DNA of 64,000 nt from Ignavibacteriota bacterium (GTDB taxonomy: Bacteria; Bacteroidota; Ignavibacteria; Ignavibacteriales; Ignavibacteriaceae): positions 2,021,985 through 2,085,984 of the forward strand of contig CP053446.1 in NCBI GenBank assembly GCA_013285405.1, given 5' to 3'. Every line of letters begins with the position of its first letter. Within the stretch, counting starts at the first letter, position 1. Of this stretch, positions 1 to 9,899 are shown in pieces. The position numbers and the translations under genes were made by a program. Below the pieces are notes generated by a model. That model saw only the letters and a list, made by a program, of their open reading frames with translations, ran no database searches and was not told the DNA's origin.

Positions 1-78
1 CAAAAACGAGAGCGCAGATTTGGTAAAGTAAGCGAACAAATTATTAGCTCATCAAACGAATTACATAACAAGGATTAA
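1..78 (+). CDS. uppS: Isoprenyl (undecaprenyl diphosphate) synthase, C-terminal fragment
   Basis: Only the last 25 codons are inside the window, read in frame from base 1 to a TAA at 76-78. The tail contains RERRFGKVSEQ, which matches the conserved C-terminal end of cis-prenyltransferases of the UppS family (RERRFG). These enzymes make the C55 lipid carrier for peptidoglycan and O-antigen in the cytoplasm. The stop lies 4 nt before the TTG start of bamA, and the AAGGA ribosome-binding site of bamA overlaps the last uppS codons. uppS directly before bamA is a common order in the Bacteroidota/Chlorobi group. The rest of the gene lies outside the window. Confidence 0.7.
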   Translation, partial: QKRERRFGKVSEQIISSSNELHNKD

Positions 79-82
79 ACTT

Positions 83-2566
83 TTGTTGTTATATAGATCG
101 CTAATAATTTTCTTTGTCATTTTTCTATCGATAAATTCATTCCCACAGGGAACTCAAAAGAGTTATAAAATTTTAGGTATATCTGTTGAAGGCAACAAAT
201 CTGCAGATGCTACAACGATAATTGCAAACAGCGGATTAAAAGTTGGAAGTGAGATTCAAGTACCCGGTGATCAAACTTTGAGTGCAATCAGACAACTCTG
301 GACACTAAATATTTTTTCAGATATTCAAATTCTGATTGAAAGAGAAATTTCCGAAGGTGTTTTTCTTCTCATTAAAGTTGAAGAATATCCCCGCCTTGAA
401 AAAGTTGTAATTGAAGGTAATGATGAAATAGATACAGAAGACATCGAGAGCAAAGTAACTTTTCTTCGAGGAACTGTAATTTCTCCGCAGTCCATCGCAA
501 AACTAAAATTAAGAATAAAAGATCTTTATGCTGAGGAAGGATTTTTAAACGCTGAAATAAAAGATGACATTTTTGAGTTTGTCACTGCTGATACAGTTGA
601 TGATGAAATTACAGTTTACTGGAGGAATAAAAAAGATTTCTCAGATGAGTACAACTTCACCTATGAAAGCAGCGATCTGATTTACTCTAACCTTATCGAA
701 AGAATTAAAGACAGAGTATTATTAAAATTAACCATAAATGAAGGTAACGAGGTAGTCGTACGGGAAATTGATTTTAGCGGCAATACTGTATTCGATAGTG
801 ATGAACTTGCAGGAGAAATGGAAGAAACATCTATAGCAAAATGGTGGAAGTTCTGGTCGAGTGCTCAATTCAAACCTAAAGAATTTGAAAAAGATAAACA
901 ACTTGTAGTAGATTTTTATAAGAAGAATGGTTATCGTGATGCAGAAATCCTGAGCGATTCGCTCGATTATTTTAATGACAATAAAGACTTAAAAATTCTT
1001 ATCAATGTATATGAGGGACCTCAGTACATGATTAGAAATATTACGTGGGAAGGTAACACGGTCTATCCGGATTATGTACTAAATGAAAGACTCGATTTTG
1101 CAAAAGGTGATGTCTATGATTATGAAAAGTTCCAGCAAAATCTACGTGGAAACGAAGCGCAAACAGATATTTCTGCATTATATCTTGATAATGGTTACCT
1201 TACATTCAATGCACAGGCAGAAGAAAAAAGAGTAAGCACTGATTCAATTGATATTCATATTCGTGTTGAAGAACGAAATCAGTTCAGAGTTTCACGTGTT
1301 GAAATCGAAGGTAATACAAAAACGAAGGATAAAGTTATAAGAAGAGAACTTTATACTATTCCGGGAGATTATTTTAACCGCGCTTTTTTATTCAGAAGTG
1401 TTCAGCAGCTTGCCAATCTTCAATACTTCAGTGCGGAAAAATTATATGGTCCCGGAGGAATCGATACCAGGCTTGAAAGTGACAGCACAGTTGCGGTCGT
1501 TTTCAACGTGGAGGAGAAATCAAGTGATTACCTTAATGCATCAGTTGGGTATAGCGGTGCATTCGGCTTCAGCGGATCAATTGGAGTTACACTGACAAAT
1601 TTTTCCATCACAGAACCTTTCTCACTTGGCGGTGGTCAGATTTTAAACTTCAATTGGCAGTTTGGCTTTGGTAATATCTACAGAACCTTTACGGTCGGTT
1701 TCACTGAACCGTGGATGTTCGACACTCCGACCTCTGCTGGTGTTGATGTATTCGATACACGTCAGCAGTATGTTTACGATTTGCGTCAGACAGGTGCTAC
1801 TTTAAGAGTTGGCAGAAGATTAAAATGGCCTGACGATTTCTTTTATGTCCAGGGAAGATTCAGATACCAATATAACAATGTCATCGAAGGACAACAATAT
1901 TACCAGGAAGGAGTAACGCATCAATATACTCTTGGTGCAACATTTAGCAGAAGAAATATTGATAATCCAATCTTCCCTTCACAGGGATCCTCTTATACTC
2001 TTGATTTGGAAATTTCCGGTGGACCATTTTTACCTGGTGATGTCGATTATCATAAAAACACTTTCAAAGCTGAATGGTACAAACGTCTGTTCAATACTAA
2101 CAGACTGGTATTTTATACGGTTGCTGATTTTGGTTACATTGATGAAATCGTAAAAGGAACACCGATCCAGCCATTTGAATTTTTTTATATGGGTGGTAAT
2201 GGTTTAGTAATTTCAACTGTATCGCTGAGAGGATATCCTGATAGAAGTGTCGGTCCGAGAAATGTTTTCGGACAAGTGATTGGCGGAAGAGTTTTTGATA
2301 AGATTGGAGCCGAACTTCGTTTTGCCGTAACACTTGAACCTATTCCGTTGTACTTGCTTACTTTTGCGGAAGCGGGAAATGTTTTTGAAAGTTTTGATAA
2401 AACAGATATTTTTGATATGAGGAGATCTGCAGGTGTGGGGGCTAGAATTTTAATCAATCCTATCGGTTTAATCGGCTTCGATTTTGGTTATGGTTTTGAT
2501 CGTAAAATTGTTGATGGCAGAGACCCAGAATGGCTCTTCCATTTTCAGTTTGGTAAAGGATTTTAG
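83..2566 (+). CDS. bamA: Outer membrane protein assembly factor BamA (Omp85 family)
   Basis: 827 aa, the size expected for BamA, which inserts beta-barrel proteins into the outer membrane. An N-terminal signal sequence (hydrophobic residues about 5-20) is followed by POTRA-type repeats over about residues 27-430, seen as recurring 'V.IEGN' strands (VSVEGN, VVIEGN, IDFSGN, ITWEGN, VEIEGN). The rest is a 16-stranded barrel of the surface-antigen family, with LRGY near residue 715 standing for the VRGF/Y lid-lock motif. It ends in an aromatic residue (GKGF), as BamA substrates and BamA itself do. The start is TTG at 83, with AAGGA at 70-74 placed 8 nt upstream. It heads an envelope-biogenesis operon with ompH and lpx genes. 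Confidence 0.95.
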   Translation: MLLYRSLIIFFVIFLSINSFPQGTQKSYKILGISVEGNKSADATTIIANSGLKVGSEIQVPGDQTLSAIRQLWTLNIFSDIQILIEREISEGVFLLIKVEEYPRLEKVVIEGNDEIDTEDIESKVTFLRGTVISPQSIAKLKLRIKDLYAEEGFLNAEIKDDIFEFVTADTVDDEITVYWRNKKDFSDEYNFTYESSDLIYSNLIERIKDRVLLKLTINEGNEVVVREIDFSGNTVFDSDELAGEMEETSIAKWWKFWSSAQFKPKEFEKDKQLVVDFYKKNGYRDAEILSDSLDYFNDNKDLKILINVYEGPQYMIRNITWEGNTVYPDYVLNERLDFAKGDVYDYEKFQQNLRGNEAQTDISALYLDNGYLTFNAQAEEKRVSTDSIDIHIRVEERNQFRVSRVEIEGNTKTKDKVIRRELYTIPGDYFNRAFLFRSVQQLANLQYFSAEKLYGPGGIDTRLESDSTVAVVFNVEEKSSDYLNASVGYSGAFGFSGSIGVTLTNFSITEPFSLGGGQILNFNWQFGFGNIYRTFTVGFTEPWMFDTPTSAGVDVFDTRQQYVYDLRQTGATLRVGRRLKWPDDFFYVQGRFRYQYNNVIEGQQYYQEGVTHQYTLGATFSRRNIDNPIFPSQGSSYTLDLEISGGPFLPGDVDYHKNTFKAEWYKRLFNTNRLVFYTVADFGYIDEIVKGTPIQPFEFFYMGGNGLVISTVSLRGYPDRSVGPRNVFGQVIGGRVFDKIGAELRFAVTLEPIPLYLLTFAEAGNVFESFDKTDIFDMRRSAGVGARILINPIGLIGFDFGYGFDRKIVDGRDPEWLFHFQFGKGF

Positions 2567-2602
2567 TTTAACTCAATTTAAAATAACATAAGGAAACAAA
2601 CT

Positions 2603-3124
2603 GTGAGAAATTTTCTTTTAATTGTATTCGTGCTTTTCAGCGCTTCTGTTTTTGCGCAAAATAATCAGAAAATTGGTTATGTGGATTCTCAGGTAATACT
2701 AACTCAACTTCCGGAAGCAATTAAAGCACAAAGTGATCTTGATGCATTAACAAAAATTTGGTCTGATCAGCTTGATTCGATGACGCTCGGATATCAACAA
2801 TTACTCACTGACTATCAGAAGCAAGCAGCTACTATGACCGACGAGCAGAAGTTATCTAAACAACAGGAACTTATCGCAATGGAACAAAATATTCTTGGTT
2901 TCAGAAATAAGAAATTCGGTCAGCCAAACGGAGAAATTTACCTTAAGCAGGAAGAAATTTTTGAACCCGTTAAAAGAAAAATATATGCTGGAATTGAACA
3001 GGTTGCAAAGAGTGAAGGTATGCAGTTTGTGTTTGATAAAAGCGGAGATATCGTTCTTTTGTACGCTGATGCTGCATTCGACATTACCTTTAAGGTTCTT
3101 GACAACCTTAAAAGGGGCAAATAA
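2603..3124 (+). CDS. OmpH/Skp-family periplasmic chaperone (first copy)
   Basis: 173 aa with a signal peptide cut near FAQ (residues about 1-19). It starts the mature part with KIGYVDSQ, the strand typical of OmpH/Skp proteins, then has a long charged helical region (about 50-125) that forms the tentacles in Skp, and closes with 'FVFDKSGDIVLLYAD'. Skp trimers hold unfolded outer membrane proteins in the periplasm and deliver them to BamA, whose gene is 36 nt upstream. The start is GTG at 2603 with AAGGA 8 nt ahead. The next gene is a clear paralogue; tandem ompH genes after bamA are usual in this phylum. Confidence 0.9.
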   Translation: MRNFLLIVFVLFSASVFAQNNQKIGYVDSQVILTQLPEAIKAQSDLDALTKIWSDQLDSMTLGYQQLLTDYQKQAATMTDEQKLSKQQELIAMEQNILGFRNKKFGQPNGEIYLKQEEIFEPVKRKIYAGIEQVAKSEGMQFVFDKSGDIVLLYADAAFDITFKVLDNLKRGK

Positions 3125-3143
3125 TTTCATTTATTTTAATAAC

Positions 3144-3172
3144 CAGGTTCTTTCTTTTTGTGGAAGAACCTG
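3144..3172 (+). terminator. Hairpin between the two ompH genes
   Basis: A perfect 9-bp stem (CAGGTTCTT, 3144-3152, with AAGAACCTG, 3164-3172) and an 11-nt T-rich loop. It is followed by an A/T-rich run rather than a clean U tract. It may be a partial terminator, or an RNA-stabilising hairpin that sets the ratio of the first two chaperone genes to the lpx genes downstream. Confidence 0.4.
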
Positions 3173-3203
3173 TAATTAAAAATTTTAACTCCACGGAGTC
3201 ACT

Positions 3204-3722
3204 ATGAAATTGATTCTCTTCTCATTGTTTTTATTCTTACCATTTTACTCATTCGTAAGCCTTGCTCAATTAAAAATCGGATATGTTGATTCTGATACGA
3301 TCATGGATAATTATCCGGATATACAGGATGCACGACAACAGCTTGATGCTCTTGTGCAGGAGTGGCAAACTGAAGTAAGAAAAATGGAATCCGACCTCAA
3401 AGTAAAGCAGGATGATTACGAAAAAAGAAAACTGATAATGACTGAACAAACAAGCTCGGAAGCTTTAGCAGAAATTACCAAACTGCAAAAAGAAATTTCT
3501 GATTACCGTGATAAAAAATTCGGAGCGAACGGAGAACTCTTCCAAAAACAAAATGATGTGATGAAACCAATTCAGAATAAAATATTCACCATCATTCAGC
3601 AAATTGCATCAGAAGAAAATCTGGATTTTGTTTTTGACAGAAGTGGGGATATCCTTTTCCTTTTTGCAAAACCTGAGTATGACCTGACAGCAAAAGTTAT
3701 TGAAAGATTAAAACTTGAGTAA
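3204..3722 (+). CDS. OmpH/Skp-family periplasmic chaperone (second copy)
   Basis: 172 aa, paralogue of the preceding gene: signal peptide (about 1-21), mature start LKIGYVDSD, a helical charged middle part, and a closing '[15 protein letters not shown]' strand. The family are periplasmic holdases for outer membrane proteins. The start ATG at 3204 has GGAG at 3194-3197. The stop overlaps the start of lpxD by 8 nt, which suggests translational coupling to lipid A synthesis, the same linkage seen in the skp-lpxD order of Proteobacteria. Confidence 0.9.
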   Translation: MKLILFSLFLFLPFYSFVSLAQLKIGYVDSDTIMDNYPDIQDARQQLDALVQEWQTEVRKMESDLKVKQDDYEKRKLIMTEQTSSEALAEITKLQKEISDYRDKKFGANGELFQKQNDVMKPIQNKIFTIIQQIASEENLDFVFDRSGDILFLFAKPEYDLTAKVIERLKLE

Positions 3723-4776
3723 AAATATCAACATCAAACTTTCGGAAATTGCTAAACTAATCAATGGTAAAATTATTGGCAATCCAGACTTACGTATCAA
3801 TTCTCTCGCACGAATTGATGAAGCAGGCAAAGAAGACCTGACATTTTTATATCTTCCTGCGTTTGAAAAATTTCTGTCAACCACAAATGCTGCGGCAATT
3901 ATCGTTAAAAAAGATTTCGACAAAATCCGTAATGATATTACATACATTGAAGTGGATGCACCTGAGAAAGCTTTCGCTGCTGTTCTATTAAAATTCTTTG
4001 CACCAGTTTTTGAACTTAACGGTATTGATAAAAGTGCTTTTATCCATGAAACAACATCACTTGGTGAAAACGTAGCCATCGGCAGAAATGTTGTAATTGG
4101 AACAAACTGCAAACTGGGGAATAACGTAAAAGTTTTTCATAATTCAGTTATCCTTAATAATGTTGAAATTGGTGATGATACTTTAATCTTTCAGAATGTA
4201 AGCATCAGGGAAGATTGTGTAATTGGAAAGAAGGTGATCATTCACGCCGGGGCTGTAATTGGATCGGATGGTTTTGGATATCAGAAAGATGAAAATAACA
4301 CTTATACAAAGGTTCCTCAAATCGGTAATGTAATTTTGGAGGATGATGTTGAAATTGGTGCTAACACAACTATCGACAGAGCTGCGCTTGGAAGTACAAT
4401 TATCAGAAAAGGAGTGAAGATTGATAACCTTGTGCAAATCGCGCACAATGTTACTATTGGAAATAACACCGTGATGTCAGCACAAAGCGGAGTTTCGGGA
4501 AGCGTAAAAATTGGAAGCAATGTTATTGTTGCAGGTCAGGTGGGAATTGCAGGTCATCTTGAAATCACAGACAACGTCATACTGATGGCACAGTCAGGTG
4601 TACCTAAAACTATTTCTAAACCAGGACTATATTTTGGTTATCCGGCAAAAGAAGCAAAGAAGGCTAAAATACTTGAAGCACATTACAGAAATTTTCCTGA
4701 ATATGCAGAACGAATTAAAAAATTAGAAGAAGAAATCAAACATCTTAAAGAACTTCTTCTACCAAAAGATTCGTGA
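3715..4776 (+). CDS. lpxD: UDP-3-O-acylglucosamine N-acyltransferase LpxD
   Basis: 353 aa, the normal size. LpxD adds the second (N-linked) hydroxyacyl chain from acyl-ACP to UDP-3-O-acylglucosamine in lipid A synthesis. The N-terminal uridine-binding domain (about 1-100: [15 protein letters not shown], '[12 protein letters not shown]') is followed by a left-handed beta-helix of hexapeptide repeats (about 105-300) with the signature 'GSDGFGYQ' and 'IAHNVTIG', the latter carrying the catalytic His of the family. A C-terminal helix (about 325-350) is expected for trimer packing. The start is TTG at 3715, overlapping the preceding ompH by 8 nt; no ATG lies close to the conserved N-terminus. Confidence 0.95.
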   Translation: MSKNINIKLSEIAKLINGKIIGNPDLRINSLARIDEAGKEDLTFLYLPAFEKFLSTTNAAAIIVKKDFDKIRNDITYIEVDAPEKAFAAVLLKFFAPVFELNGIDKSAFIHETTSLGENVAIGRNVVIGTNCKLGNNVKVFHNSVILNNVEIGDDTLIFQNVSIREDCVIGKKVIIHAGAVIGSDGFGYQKDENNTYTKVPQIGNVILEDDVEIGANTTIDRAALGSTIIRKGVKIDNLVQIAHNVTIGNNTVMSAQSGVSGSVKIGSNVIVAGQVGIAGHLEITDNVILMAQSGVPKTISKPGLYFGYPAKEAKKAKILEAHYRNFPEYAERIKKLEEEIKHLKELLLPKDS

Positions 4777-4879
4777 TCTGATTGGGCGTTGAACGTTAGC
4801 TTTTATTGGAATTCATGCCCTATCTTACTAATTTTCACATCAATTAATACATTCAAATCGTAAACAAATCGGATTTTCA

Positions 4880-6298
4880 ATGTTAGAGCAGCAAAGAACT
4901 ATTATCAAACCTGTAACTATAACAGGAATCGGGCTTCATACCGGAACAGAATGTAAACTTACCTTTAAACCAGCACCCGAAAATCACGGAATTAAATTTG
5001 TCAGAACTGATCTTGGAGGAAGACCGGAAATCCCTGCAATTGCTGAAAATGTTGTTGATGTATCCAGAGGAACAACTATCGGAATTGGTGAGGCAAAAGT
5101 TCACACAGTCGAACACGTATTAGCAGCAATTATGGGTTTGCAAATTGATAATATTATAATAGAAGTTGAAGGGATTGAACCACCGGTTGGTGATGGTAGT
5201 TCACTTCCTTTTGTTGAAGTTTTACAAAGTGCAGGTTTTGAACAGCAGGAAGCACCAAAAGATTATCTGGTAATTGATCAAACAATTATGCATCACGAAG
5301 ATGACAGACAGGTTGATATTGTTGCTTTACCTCTTGATGATTATCGAGTTACTGTTATGGTAGATTATCAGAATGCTGCTTTGGGAAGTCAGCACACTGG
5401 TTTATTTGATTTTGAAAAAGAATTTGCGACAGAGTTTGCACCAGCAAGAACTTTTTGTTTTCTTAGTGAAGTTGAAGCACTTGCAGATCAGGGATTGATT
5501 AAAGGTGGAGATATTGATAATGCCGTAGTGATTGTTGATAACAAACTAAACGAAAAACAGCTTTCAGAATTAGGAAAAAAAATTGGTGTGAAAAATAATT
5601 TTGTGTTAGGTGAAAACGGAATTCTTAATAATAAACAATTACGTTTTAAAAATGAACCTGTCAGACATAAATTGCTTGACCTGATTGGAGATCTTGCACT
5701 TATCGGTGCACCACTTAAAGCACAGATACTTGCTGCACGTCCCGGACACAAAGCTAATGTTGAATTTGCAAAACAGGTCAGAAAACTTTATCAGCAGAAG
5801 AAACTTGTAAAGAAATTTCAGGTTGTAAAGAAAGAAGGTATCGTATTCGATGCAAATGCAATTGAACGAATACTGCCGCACAGATATCCATTCCTTCTTG
5901 TTGACAAAATCATTCAGCTTGAAGTAGATAAAAAAGTGATCGGGGTCAAATCAGTAACTACAAATGAACCTTTCTTCCCCGGACATTTTCCCGGTAATCC
6001 AATAATGCCAGGTGTTTTAATAATTGAAGCTATGGCTCAAACAGGAGGAATTCTCTTGCTTGGCTCTATTCAAAATCCTGAAAATCATCTGGTCTTATTT
6101 ATGCAAATTAATAATGCAAAGTTCAGAAAACCTGTTGTTCCGGGTGATCAGTTGTTCATGGAAGTCGAGCTTGTTCAGAAAAAAAGTAAAGTTATTCTAA
6201 TGAGAGGGAAAGCTTATGTTAATGAGGTTCTTGTTGCTGAAGCTGATTTTATGGCTGGTGTTGTGGACAAACCAAAGACTAATAATCTTTCAGTATAA
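4880..6298 (+). CDS. lpxC-fabZ: Bifunctional LpxC deacetylase / FabZ dehydratase fusion
   Basis: 472 aa, two enzymes in one chain. Residues about 1-310 are LpxC, the zinc deacetylase that commits UDP-3-O-acyl-GlcNAc to lipid A: zinc His79 in HTVEH, a later [10 protein letters not shown] zinc motif with His and Asp, and the catalytic His in GHKANVEFA. Residues about 325-465 are FabZ, the (3R)-hydroxyacyl-ACP dehydratase: '[12 protein letters not shown]', catalytic His in [12 protein letters not shown] and Glu in IEAMAQ. The two compete for the same 3-hydroxyacyl chains, so fusion ties lipid A and fatty acid synthesis together. This fusion is typical of Bacteroidota/Chlorobi. A 103-nt gap without a gene precedes it. 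Confidence 0.97.
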   Translation: MLEQQRTIIKPVTITGIGLHTGTECKLTFKPAPENHGIKFVRTDLGGRPEIPAIAENVVDVSRGTTIGIGEAKVHTVEHVLAAIMGLQIDNIIIEVEGIEPPVGDGSSLPFVEVLQSAGFEQQEAPKDYLVIDQTIMHHEDDRQVDIVALPLDDYRVTVMVDYQNAALGSQHTGLFDFEKEFATEFAPARTFCFLSEVEALADQGLIKGGDIDNAVVIVDNKLNEKQLSELGKKIGVKNNFVLGENGILNNKQLRFKNEPVRHKLLDLIGDLALIGAPLKAQILAARPGHKANVEFAKQVRKLYQQKKLVKKFQVVKKEGIVFDANAIERILPHRYPFLLVDKIIQLEVDKKVIGVKSVTTNEPFFPGHFPGNPIMPGVLIIEAMAQTGGILLLGSIQNPENHLVLFMQINNAKFRKPVVPGDQLFMEVELVQKKSKVILMRGKAYVNEVLVAEADFMAGVVDKPKTNNLSV

Positions 6299-6300
6299 AT

Positions 6301-7077
6301 ATGAAAAATATCCATCCTACTGCAATTGTTGATCCCAGATCTAAATTGGGAAATAATTTATCTGTTGGTCCATACGCAATTATCGAAGCCGATGTTGAAA
6401 TCGGAGATGATTGTTCGGTTGGTCCTCATGCCGTTATCTATAATGGTGCAAGAATTGGTAATCGTGTTAAGATCTTTCAAGGTGCTTCTATTGCAAATTT
6501 GCCACAGGACTTAAAATTTTCTGGTGAACCAACTCTTTTTAATGTTGGTGACAATACAGTTATAAGAGAATTTGCGACACTTCACAGAGGTACCAAGGAA
6601 ACAGGTAAATCCCAGGTTGGAAAAAATTGTTTGTTGATGGCTTATGCTCATGTTGCACACGATTGTGTTGTAGGAGATAATTGTATTATTGCAAATGCAG
6701 TTCAGATTGGCGGTCATGCTCAAATAGATGATTGGGTAATTATCGGTGGATCAACACCTGTTCATCAATTTTCACTCATCGGTGAGCATTCCATGGTGGC
6801 TGGTGGAATACGTATTACACAGGATGTTCCACCATTTATATTGACTGCACATTTCCCTGCAGATTATGCTGGATTGAATGTAATTGGATTGAGAAGAAGA
6901 GGCTTTAAACCAGAAGATATTCAGATTCTAAAGGATGCTTATGGACATATCTACAGCAAGTCACTTAATGTTTCGCAGGCAGTTGAAGTAATAAAAGAAA
7001 AATATGGGGATAATATTTATGTGCAAAAAATTATAAATTTTCTGAGCAAAAGTAAAAGAGGAATTGTTGGGAAATGA
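6301..7077 (+). CDS. lpxA: Acyl-ACP:UDP-GlcNAc O-acyltransferase LpxA
   Basis: 258 aa, matching the family length (about 260). LpxA performs the first, reversible step of lipid A synthesis, moving a 3-hydroxyacyl chain from ACP to the 3-OH of UDP-GlcNAc. The first 190 residues are hexapeptide repeats of a left-handed beta-helix with NCLLMAYAHVAHDC, which carries the catalytic His, and 'GGHAQIDDWVIIGG'. The C-terminal helical part has the family sequence 'GLNVIGLRRRGF'. It starts 2 nt after lpxC-fabZ and its stop overlaps the next start by 4 nt (ATGA), so the genes are likely co-translated. Confidence 0.96.
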   Translation: MKNIHPTAIVDPRSKLGNNLSVGPYAIIEADVEIGDDCSVGPHAVIYNGARIGNRVKIFQGASIANLPQDLKFSGEPTLFNVGDNTVIREFATLHRGTKETGKSQVGKNCLLMAYAHVAHDCVVGDNCIIANAVQIGGHAQIDDWVIIGGSTPVHQFSLIGEHSMVAGGIRITQDVPPFILTAHFPADYAGLNVIGLRRRGFKPEDIQILKDAYGHIYSKSLNVSQAVEVIKEKYGDNIYVQKIINFLSKSKRGIVGK

Positions 7078-7832
7078 CCTGGCAATTCATAAACACACTT
7101 ACAAATACAGGTTCCTTTAATATGGAATTTGATTTAGAACTTGTCAGGAATTTTTCGGGGATACCTGTGTTAAGAGTTTACCAATGGGAACCATCCTGCA
7201 TTTCACTCGGTGCTAACCAGGATATCAGTTCCATAAATCAAAAAAAAATATCCGATGATGGTTTTGATTTTGTAAAGAGACCGACTGGTGGAAGAGCAAT
7301 TCTTCATTCTGAAGAACTAACATATTCAGTTGTTTATCCTGTTTCAGATGATAAAACGCCAAAACATCTTTATCGTGAAATTAATCTTGCACTGAGGAAA
7401 GGTTTAATTCATTATAATGCTGAACTAGAAAAAATTGAGCTCGAACATTTACAACCTCATTTCCCGTCTATTTACAAAGATTCAAAAAGTGCACTTTGCT
7501 TTGCTGTATCCGCAATGAATGAACTTAATTATCTTGGGAAAAAAATTGTTGGAAGTGCGCAGCGCAAAATTGGCAGCGTAATACTTCAACACGGATCAAT
7601 TTTATGTGGTAATTTCCACAAACGGATAATTAATTATCTGACTCTTCCAGCAAATAAAATAGAAGAAATAAGTTTGGAAATTGAACAGACAACTACTGAA
7701 TTGGAAACGATACTTGGTGAAGAGACACACTATCAGAATTTAGCTTTGTCGATTAAAAATGGATTTGAAAATCACTTTAATATTACATTCGTAGAAAAAA
7801 TATTTACTGAAAGCATTTCACAGGTAAATTAA
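7074..7832 (+). CDS. Lipoate/octanoate transferase family protein, LipM-like
   Basis: 252 aa of the biotin/lipoate A/B ligase fold. Visible motifs are [11 protein letters not shown] (68-78, the acyl-binding RR.TGGRA.LH loop), 'GKKIVGSAQ' (155-163, with the conserved substrate Lys157) and ILQHGSIL (170-177). Cys142 in ALCFAVSA lies where LipM octanoyltransferases have their acyl-thioester Cys, which LplA ligases lack. A transfer of octanoyl from ACP to lipoyl domains is therefore more likely than ATP-dependent lipoate ligation. It overlaps lpxA by 4 nt and panB by 1 nt. The exact substrate cannot be settled from sequence alone; LplA or LipL activity remains possible. Confidence 0.75.
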   Translation: MTWQFINTLTNTGSFNMEFDLELVRNFSGIPVLRVYQWEPSCISLGANQDISSINQKKISDDGFDFVKRPTGGRAILHSEELTYSVVYPVSDDKTPKHLYREINLALRKGLIHYNAELEKIELEHLQPHFPSIYKDSKSALCFAVSAMNELNYLGKKIVGSAQRKIGSVILQHGSILCGNFHKRIINYLTLPANKIEEISLEIEQTTTELETILGEETHYQNLALSIKNGFENHFNITFVEKIFTESISQVN

Positions 7833-8647
7833 TGTCAGCAGAAAAAGAAATTAAAAAAGTTACTACGAAAGCTCTCGAAATTTTAAAGAAGAAGAAACTC
7901 AGGATTACCGCGCTTACTGCTTACGATTTTATTACGGCAAAAATTCTTGACGAAGCAGGAATTGATATTATTCTTGTGGGCGATTCTTTAAGTAATGTTT
8001 TCCAGGGCAATGAAACCACGCTGCCGGTTACGATGGACGAAATGATCTATCACACTAAAGCTGTAACTAAAGGAGTCAATCGTGCAATGGTGGTTGTTGA
8101 TATGCCTTTTATGTCCTATCAGCTTGGTGCTGATGATGGTTTCAGGAATGCAGGGAGAATTTTAAAAGAAACTCATGCTGCGGCAGTTAAACTCGAAGGT
8201 GGAAAACGTGTTGCAGAAACCGTTCGAAAAATAACTGAGAATGGAATACCTGTGATGGGACATATTGGTTTAACACCGCAAAGCATTCACCAATTCGGAA
8301 GTTATAAAGAACGTGGCACCACCAAAAAAGAAGCCGACGAAATTTTTCAAGATGCAAAGATTCTGGAAGATGCTGGTGCGTTCGCGGTGGTTCTTGAAAA
8401 AATTCCCGCATCACTCGCAAAAAAAATCACATCCTCGTTATCGATTCCTACAATCGGAATTGGTGCTGGAAAATATTGTGACGGACAAATTCTCGTTACT
8501 CCAGATATGCTTGCATTAAATGTTGATTTTCATCCAAGATTTGTCAGACATTATTCAAATCTGGCTGAAGAAATGAATAAAGCAGTAACCGAATATATTT
8601 CAGATGTAAAAAAAGGCAGCTTCCCGTCGGTAGATGAAAGTTATTAG
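7832..8647 (+). CDS. panB: 3-methyl-2-oxobutanoate hydroxymethyltransferase PanB
   Basis: 271 aa, family-typical. PanB makes ketopantoate from 2-oxoisovalerate and 5,10-methylene-THF, the first step to pantothenate and CoA. The metal and substrate residues are recognisable: Asp51 in VGDSLSNV and Asp90 in VVDMPFMSY, spaced 39 residues apart as in E. coli PanB (Asp45/Asp84), plus 'VKLEGG', 'GHIGLTPQ' and [14 protein letters not shown]. The start ATG shares one base with the stop of the LipM-like gene. The gene probably came into the operon for cofactor supply (ACP and CoA arms) rather than for a direct envelope role. Confidence 0.96.
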   Translation: MSAEKEIKKVTTKALEILKKKKLRITALTAYDFITAKILDEAGIDIILVGDSLSNVFQGNETTLPVTMDEMIYHTKAVTKGVNRAMVVVDMPFMSYQLGADDGFRNAGRILKETHAAAVKLEGGKRVAETVRKITENGIPVMGHIGLTPQSIHQFGSYKERGTTKKEADEIFQDAKILEDAGAFAVVLEKIPASLAKKITSSLSIPTIGIGAGKYCDGQILVTPDMLALNVDFHPRFVRHYSNLAEEMNKAVTEYISDVKKGSFPSVDESY

Positions 8648-9770
8648 TTCGAATATGGATTTCCTTATTAGAGCATTCCAAAATAAAACTTCAGTATTTA
8701 TTTGTGTAATTATCCTTTTCTTTTTTGTATCGCTTGAAATTTTTTCACAGGTGCAGTCAGAAGTTTTTCTTAAAGGTGCTGCAATTACAGATATCGCTGA
8801 AGAAGAAGGATATCTCTGGGTTTCAACTTACGGGCAGGGAATCTATCGTTACGCAATTGCGGAAAGCAAGTGGACCAACTTTTCAACTAAAAGCGGAAAT
8901 CTGAGTGATGATCTTTTCTATGCAATAGAGGTGAGTCAGAATTTTGTCTGGGCTGCTTCAGTGGAAGGCTTGTTCACTTTTACTAAAAAAGCAAATCGTT
9001 GGGATAAAAGAAAATTTGCTCAAGGTGGTGAATTCGGAAACTGGATTCGTTCTCTCAAATTTGATCCATCGCAGAATGTTTTATGGATTGGAAGGTTCCG
9101 AAACATTACAAGGTTTGATCTTAAAACCAGAAGCTATGAGGACATTAATCGGATACAGGGGAATGATCAAAAATCAAATACCATAAAATCAATTGAACTG
9201 GACGGAGACAGCCTGATCTGGTTCGGAACAGAATCGGGTGTTCACATCTTCAATAAAAAAAAGAAATACTCTGATCTAAAGGCATGGAGATATTTTTCTA
9301 ACAAAGACAAAGCTTTTAAAGAAGAAGGTAAAACAGTTTCGGTTTCAAAAATTCTCTTTGAAGGAAAAAATATCTGGTTTGGAACCGATGAGTTTATCAC
9401 CGCTGAAGAACCTGATTTTAATCTTGGCGGGATTTATATCTATGACAGAAAAATTAATTGGGACAGGATTTACAAACGTGATGGACTCGGTGGTAACGGA
9501 ATTTATTCGCTTTGCAGAATTGGTAATTACATCTGGGCGGGTGTTTATGAATTTGACAAACAAAAAAAAGTTGAATACGGAAAAGGACTTTTTATCATAA
9601 ACAGAATTACACGACAGGTTATACCTGTTGATCTGAATGAATTGAACATCACATCATCATCTATTTTATCTTTTCATTTTGACGGAACTTATCTCTGGAT
9701 AGGAACCGGCGAAGGTTTGGTAAGACTAAAAATTGATAATAGACTTGCTGTTTGGCCCAAAACCAAATAA
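8634..9770 (+). CDS. Secreted two-component-regulator-type beta-propeller protein
   Basis: 378 aa. A signal or anchor segment (about residues 18-37, ending near FSQ) is followed by repeated blades of the Reg_prop type: '[14 protein letters not shown]', '[13 protein letters not shown]', '[14 protein letters not shown]', '[13 protein letters not shown]', IWFGTDEF, '[10 protein letters not shown]' and '[13 protein letters not shown]', that is W-x-G/A-x-x-x-G blades forming one propeller. No kinase, HTH or other output domain follows, so it is a free periplasmic or surface propeller, possibly for ligand or protein binding; its function is unknown. An alternative ATG at 8655 would avoid the 14-nt overlap with panB and still keep the signal sequence. 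Confidence 0.7.
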   Translation: MKVISSNMDFLIRAFQNKTSVFICVIILFFFVSLEIFSQVQSEVFLKGAAITDIAEEEGYLWVSTYGQGIYRYAIAESKWTNFSTKSGNLSDDLFYAIEVSQNFVWAASVEGLFTFTKKANRWDKRKFAQGGEFGNWIRSLKFDPSQNVLWIGRFRNITRFDLKTRSYEDINRIQGNDQKSNTIKSIELDGDSLIWFGTESGVHIFNKKKKYSDLKAWRYFSNKDKAFKEEGKTVSVSKILFEGKNIWFGTDEFITAEEPDFNLGGIYIYDRKINWDRIYKRDGLGGNGIYSLCRIGNYIWAGVYEFDKQKKVEYGKGLFIINRITRQVIPVDLNELNITSSSILSFHFDGTYLWIGTGEGLVRLKIDNRLAVWPKTK

Positions 9771-9899
9771 ATCCCCATCAATATTGAACCAATAAATTCT
9801 GGTATAAATTTATCCCAGTATTTCTTTCAACAGTTGGTTTACTCTGACAATTTAATTTCTTAAGTTTAAAGTAATCAGGGAAAAAATTAAGGATGCATT

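Noticed and set aside
9799-9818. Imperfect palindrome CTGGTATAAATTTATCCCAG after the propeller gene
   Set aside because: The stem is A/T-rich with an internal mismatch and no T run follows, so it was not called a terminator.
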